Below, in pieces: positions 58,926 to 64,000 of a stretch of 64,000 nucleotides of DNA. Position numbers and translations under genes: made by a program. The stretch covers positions 79,389,955 through 79,453,954 of the forward strand of contig NW_026262581.1 in the NCBI RefSeq assembly GCF_021869535.1. Direction: 5' to 3'. Every line of letters starts with the position of its first letter. The stretch's first letter is position 1. Source of the stretch: Mytilus californianus. Its lineage: Eukaryota > Mollusca > Bivalvia > Mytilida > Mytilidae. A model generated the notes under the pieces. It was not told the DNA's origin, ran no database searches, and saw nothing but the letters and a program-made list of their open reading frames with translations.

Positions 58926-61900
58926 CTGTAAAATATGTAAAACATTTTAAAAAACACTCAAGCACTACGTAAAGAAACAAATATTTGCCTGTAAACATTG
59001 CCTCAAGTGCTGAGACCATGAAATGTTTCAGAGTTTAACTTGCGTAACTAGAATAATTAACTCTTTTTACTTTTTTTTATAGAAAACCATGTTTTTTACT
59101 GTAAAAAGTTAATTAACAAAAATACTGAACTCCAAGGAAAATTAAAAACAGAAAGTCCTTTATCAAACAGCAAAATCAAAAGCTCAAACACATCAAACGA
59201 ATGGAAAACAATGATTTTGAATTTTGTTTGTTAGAGTTTCTTCAGATACATGACTCATACATCATATAACATGTACATGTATATGTACAACTGGTTTTTT
59301 TCCAAGATCATAATAAAGACCAAATTATGATAAACAACAAGTTGTCTTATATTTCATTTCAAAAACTTTGATTAAAAATCACAACCATTATAACAGCTAA
59401 TAATATGCATTTCTACAGGACTATGATACATGTTTTTGAAAAATAGCCTATGTCACAACCTCAGCTTTTCATACTGTCAGATTCTACCAGTGATGCATTT
59501 TATCACAAAATCATATCATTTGTCATATATGTATCAGCTAGATTTATTTTGTAATTTGTCTCACCGCGGTAGGGAACAAAGATTACCCACAAAATAGTTT
59601 GATTTATGTTTTCTGGATATTACACTAAATAAATCAATGATTGATTATCTATTAAATTCTGTTTGATAAATGAATATTATTTACCCTGACAACAGCTTTT
59701 CATATTTTAGAAAACTGCTGCACTATACATACATGTACAAGAGTTTTTCTCAGCAAATTTGTTTTTCTTTTCATTTCATTGATTTTATCCTTATATTAAA
59801 CACTTATCATTTCTCCATAACTACATGTAATTATACGTTAGTGCAAAACTGAATGTCACTAGAAAATAAAATGAAAGTCAAGGTGACTGAATACATGATG
59901 TGCATATTATTTTTCAAGGTTTTTCAAAATTTGTTTTAAAACTGTCCCACAACTAAAATCGCTCACCCCTACAAATTGCAAAACTTGAAAAGTAATTAAA
60001 AATTCATTTACCCATGAATTACAGACTTTTACTTTTCCCAAGCAATGAGAAAGTTTAATAACAAGGCCATTCACTACAATCCAAGATGTTTTTGCTTTTG
60101 TAATGTAAGTTTTACCACCTACTATTGCTAAAATCTGAGCTATGCAATCACTCATGTGTAAAATGCATGTGAGCAACATAACCAAATAGTTTGTGGACCT
60201 TTATCACTATTAGACTTGTCCAATGATGAAATATTCATTCATAAAAAAACAACAAATAGACATTAATGTTTTTAAATATTACATTGTCTGACTGAGGAGA
60301 GCTCATACTGGTACGGTGAATCACTGTGAGGTGTTCGAATGAAATATGCATAAACTATTGATGACAAGCGCATCTATTCTCCTTTTAAACTCACCTGTCA
60401 CTAATGACATTTTAAATTTTCTCTGGCGAATAAAATCTTCAAATTACCATAATGATCTGCAAAAGAACAAAGTAAACCACAAATATATAAATCATGAACA
60501 TGTATGTAGGCTTCTGAGTGTGTTCCAAATATACAAAAAGAGAGCCTAATTAGTGCCATTGTATCTTTGATGTCGTTTGACACCTAATGTTTTATTTTGC
60601 TTCACCCATTAACAACTTAGTCCCATCCTTCTTTTGGTAACATCATCATAATTGAACAGAAATGCTCATCTCACAACGATATTTTTCAAATATATAGTTA
60701 AGTTTCTGCAATATTTTCTAGAGGTAAATATTTTAAAGCAGTTTTGAGAACTAAATGTCAAGCTTTGATTACATGTTACATGTGAATCAGGTTTCCCTTA
60801 AGGTCTAAAAAACATTTTTTTGCTTTCAACATGTTCAAGTTTGCATAAATAGGTCAAGTTAAATATCCTTTTTAAATAAATTAATAATGTTACAGATTTC
60901 ATCTTTAAGGTCATACCACTTGACATTGGACACCAGTGTTGTGTGCAAAACTTTAATAAAAATCATGGGGCATTTGTTTGTAAATTTTAAATACATTGTG
61001 AACCAATGCTCTTGAGATCCATTCACATTATTTTGTTAATTTTGTTAAGACTTAAAAATTTGGGGTTGTTTCTCCTCATTGCCAAATTCAAATCAGAAGT
61101 CATGCCAAAAACAAACCGGAATCAACGATTTGCAGAATTAACAAGAAATTTCAAACACATATTTGTTAAAAGTTGAATAAAGATTTGTGGAAGGCAATGC
61201 ATCTGCGTATTCTGGGTATAACTACGAAATGAATTCGGAATGATACAAAATTTGTTCTGATTATCAAGTGACAGTTAATATTTGTGTATTTACTTGTAAA
61301 GTTCTTCATTTTGATCGATAATTGTTGTACTTGTGTTATTTGGCATAAAATTATGTTCAGTTTTATCTTGTACTCATTTAAAAAGGGGGATGTGGATTAC
61401 ATAAATCATGTGTTCTGACAAAATTTCTTCATGCATGTAAATTGAATGTTATTTTTTTAATTCTAACTTGTACATTTGTAATTAGCATTTGCTGATCAGT
61501 CATTAAATAATGCAATTAATTGTCTGCACTTGATCAATGTATTCTCCTGCCAATTGTATGTGCCTCTACAAGTGATTAGCCTAGGGTACTTGTTAAGGTG
61601 CATATATACGTCAAGCATGCATCATTTTCTGTATGCGTGCACCATTTCAGCAACCTGTGCGTCCGCCAGACATGTCCTATTACATGTATATAAGTGGAGT
61701 CCTATCATCATCAAGATGATCTTTTAACTGTTAAAAAGTATTCAAAGACATGCTTCTTGTAAATATTTTTAAAGGAAATTATTCACCAATTTTTAATAAT
61801 GTAAATACATCAAATGTATATGGAGATTTGGTGTGAGATGTTTGCCTCACAAAAGTCATGTCATTGTATGGCTTTCAACAACGAAAACAAATCTGTATAC

Positions 61901-62308
61901 ATGTAGTATGTGTTTGGAATGAGTGGGCCAGGGTACAAAGGATTTGGTTGCTTCAATATAAAATATCGACTATATTAACCCAACTAATCCAGTGTTATAA
62001 AAGATCCTTCCATTCGCGGAAGTACATTTAGATAATCAAGACAGGTCTGATCAGAATTATTTGAGTAACTGGACTATGAACTCATCAGAACAAGCTTAGA
62101 CTCACCTTTTCAAAAAAGGATGAGTCCCAGGACTCACCCTAAATATATCCTAGTGAGAACGCTGTTAGACATCCTCCAAGGCATCAGTAATTAGGAGGAC
62201 CCTTTACATTATAATACAATAAGGGTTATGCAATAACAGGCAATTGATTATAATTGCTAACAAAACAAAAACATTTGAATTGTTTTACATTTATCATACA
62301 TGTATCAG

Positions 62309-62456
62309 GGCCTTTTATAGCTGACTATGCGGGTATGGGTTTTGCTCGTTGTTGAAGACCATATGGTGACCTTATAGTTGTTAACTTCTATGTCATTTGG
62401 TCTCTAGTGGGAAGTTGTCTCATTGGCAATTATACCACGTCTTCTTATCTTTATAT
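62309..62456 (+). repeat. Mussel dispersed repeat S, copy 6
   Basis: CCTTTTATAGCTGACTATGC, GTTTTGCTCGTTGTTGAAGA, TTGTCTCATTGGCAATTATA and CACGTCTTCTTATCTTTATA. Same order and orientation as the copy at 18237. Confidence 0.65.
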
Positions 62457-63646
62457 TAACATTAATATAAATTTGTGTCTACGGTTAAGTTGCATAAATG
62501 TTACCCTAGATTTATTAAACTTTTAACCACTTTATTTTTGTTGCTGAATTCTCCGATATGAATGATGATAATAATTATTCTTTCTTGATAATAATTATAA
62601 TAAAAAAAATTATTATTATCATTACTATTGTCATTATTCAACATTACCGTCATTATACTCTGAACAATGAACAAAGTCATTCCCATTCCTAAAATTTTTT
62701 TGGGGTGAAAAATTAAAAATTTTGAATGCATTTGAATCAAAACTAAAAAATATCAAGATTATACAGTTATATAAATGATGGAACTGAAATATTAAAAGGA
62801 AATATAAAAAAACATCACTTGTCTCCAAGAAAAATTTTGGACGAAAATATTAATAGTTCAAGAAAAAAAAAAAACTTTTCACCTCAAGCATGGCAGTGAA
62901 AGCTGGTATAACTTCAAAAATTGAAATTGCAGGGTGGAACTATTTAGTGTGAAATACCGACGTGCACATTGCAGTATCACTCTTTTGTGGTGGCTGCCTA
63001 GAGTGGTTCCACCAAAAATGTGTGGGACTAAAATATGTTAATATATTACATACATATGAGACATACTATATAACTATTTCCAGCATACATTGAAATGCAT
63101 TAACGTAACAATAACACAATGTAACCTTACTTGTCCTTAGACACAAATAATATTAATATAAATTAATCGTTTCCTAACCCAACCTAGCATTTTGGCAATT
63201 AGTGTCCAACATTACAATAACATTTTTTATTGTAACATTTTTAACTTAATTGTAGCCAGCGCCTACTTTTAACCATAACTGTAACATATGTACTTTTTAT
63301 GATAGAAATAAATCTAGTCCTAATTCTACTTGTTCATTTTATGTATTCCACTTAAGTTGATATGTCCATGAGAGGCCTTCAATTCAGGATATGAAGACAA
63401 TATCTTATCTGAAGAGAAAACTTCAGATTTGCTGCTTCAATCAAATAACATTGATACACGTACATTCCATACATATTTGCAGATACAAAGAGGCAACATT
63501 GTAAACAATGGAGGAAAAGATACTTTGTTTTGTTATTAATGCTCATAATTATCTATGTTTATAGTTTGGTTTTCTACATAATGTAAGCAAAAATAAGGTA
63601 ATATAGCGGGGCTGTGACGGAAAAACTAATAAAAGTGACAACTTAC

Positions 63647-63758
63647 ACTTCGAAAATATACCGGAAGTTGACAAATGGAAGGTGGCGCATAAATCACAGA
63701 CGTCCTTGACCCACACACTAAAAATATCTTTAGATTGGACTTTCCCGTGCCCCACCAT
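63647..63758 (-). other. Candidate first coding exon and promoter-proximal region
   Basis: Upstream of exon 1 something must supply a start codon and end in phase 1. This stretch opens with ATG directly after an in-frame TAA. It reads MVGHGKVQSKDIFSVW and about 20 further residues, and ends AAG-T|GTAAGT, a strong donor in exactly the needed phase (T+AC gives Tyr). An Ets-type core CCGGAAGT lies on the plus strand at 63661-63668. Against it: family N-termini are usually very short, the peptide resembles nothing I know, and the base before the start (T at -3) is poor. It could equally be a non-coding 5' exon, or chance. Confidence 0.2.
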
Positions 63759-64000
63759 TTACACCGGGTTGAAAATGACTTTTCATACATAAGACATTGA
63801 CACAATAATCTTCAGATAGTAACTTCAATTTTGATATTATTCTAATGCTTGTATAAATGTAACTATTTACAACATTAAGCAAACCTTCAAATATTGTAGG
63901 TTTTTGAAAAAGGGGGAGGGGGTCATAGGCACTTAATTGTTTCTATCCATGGGAAGATCCACTATCAACGTATAGCCTAAATGTACGTTGATGGTAGATC

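Larger units (their letters stand above)
58926..64000 (-). other. Sequence upstream of exon 1 (5' intron/flank)
   Basis: No secure coding exon was found. It holds one mussel dispersed repeat (62309-62456), an AT-rich stretch rich in ATT/AAT triplets (62560-62640), and the candidate first exon (63647-63758). A minus-strand open frame at 59907-60185 (about 92 codons) has no recognisable motif and no supporting splice context; I treat it as chance. Nothing else was seen at 58930-62300 or 62460-63640. Confidence 0.6.

Noticed and set aside
59907-60185. 92-codon minus-strand open frame
   Set aside because: No recognisable motif, no splice context in a needed phase, and no repeat identity; probably chance in AT-rich sequence.
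62100-62135. GATGAGTCCCAGGAC resembles part of a hammerhead ribozyme core
   Set aside because: The invariant CUG before AUGA and the GAAA after stem II are absent. Only a short hairpin (GAGTCC/GGACTC) remains.

Overview
This window is eukaryotic, AT-rich and intron-dominated. It looks like nuclear DNA of a marine mussel (Mytilidae, probably Mytilus). The phylum call rests on two things. Several dispersed repeats match families I remember as common in Mytilus DNA; this is memory, not a search. The one recognisable protein is most like the animal MPDZ/PATJ (MUPP1/InaD-like) scaffold.

One gene dominates. On the minus strand, ten exons between 58925 and 4105 join in one continuous reading frame. 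They encode an L27 domain, then PDZ1, PDZ2, PDZ3, a linker and the first residues of a fourth PDZ domain. Visible coding sequence totals 1763 bp (about 587 residues) spread over 54.8 kb. Every junction has GT-AG borders, and the intron phases agree from exon to exon. The start codon and the rest of the protein (further PDZ domains in relatives) are not securely in the window. A weak candidate first coding exon lies at 63647-63758, and a possible alternative first exon lies at 28885-29031. Proteins of this kind assemble the Crumbs/Pals1 polarity complex and tight or septate junction partners at the cell cortex.

The introns are packed with repeats. The most striking are five or six sequence-unrelated families (A to E, perhaps F) that share one layout. 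Each has a short motif near the 5' end, a core of tandem units of about 110-170 bp, a trinucleotide or GAC/GACG-rich stretch, and a 3' hairpin built from the same motif and its complement, followed by an A-rich end. This resembles Helentron-derived non-autonomous elements (HINE or bivalve 'pearl' type), which is an inference. There are also terminal-inverted-repeat MITEs (one with a TTAA-flanked element nested in it), a tRNA-like SINE, foldback palindromes, and minisatellites with 15, 20, 34-37, about 40 and 47 bp units.

Two minisatellites start exactly at 5' splice sites of the PDZ gene. The 47-bp array at 54938-55600 repeats the end of the PDZ1 exon together with its donor. It therefore presents ten near-identical decoy donors, and each unit also contains a potential 21-nt in-frame microexon. 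The 7644-7772 array does the same, in decayed form, beside the post-PDZ3 linker exon.

No tRNA, rRNA, CRISPR, prokaryotic operon or intact transposase or reverse transcriptase gene was seen.
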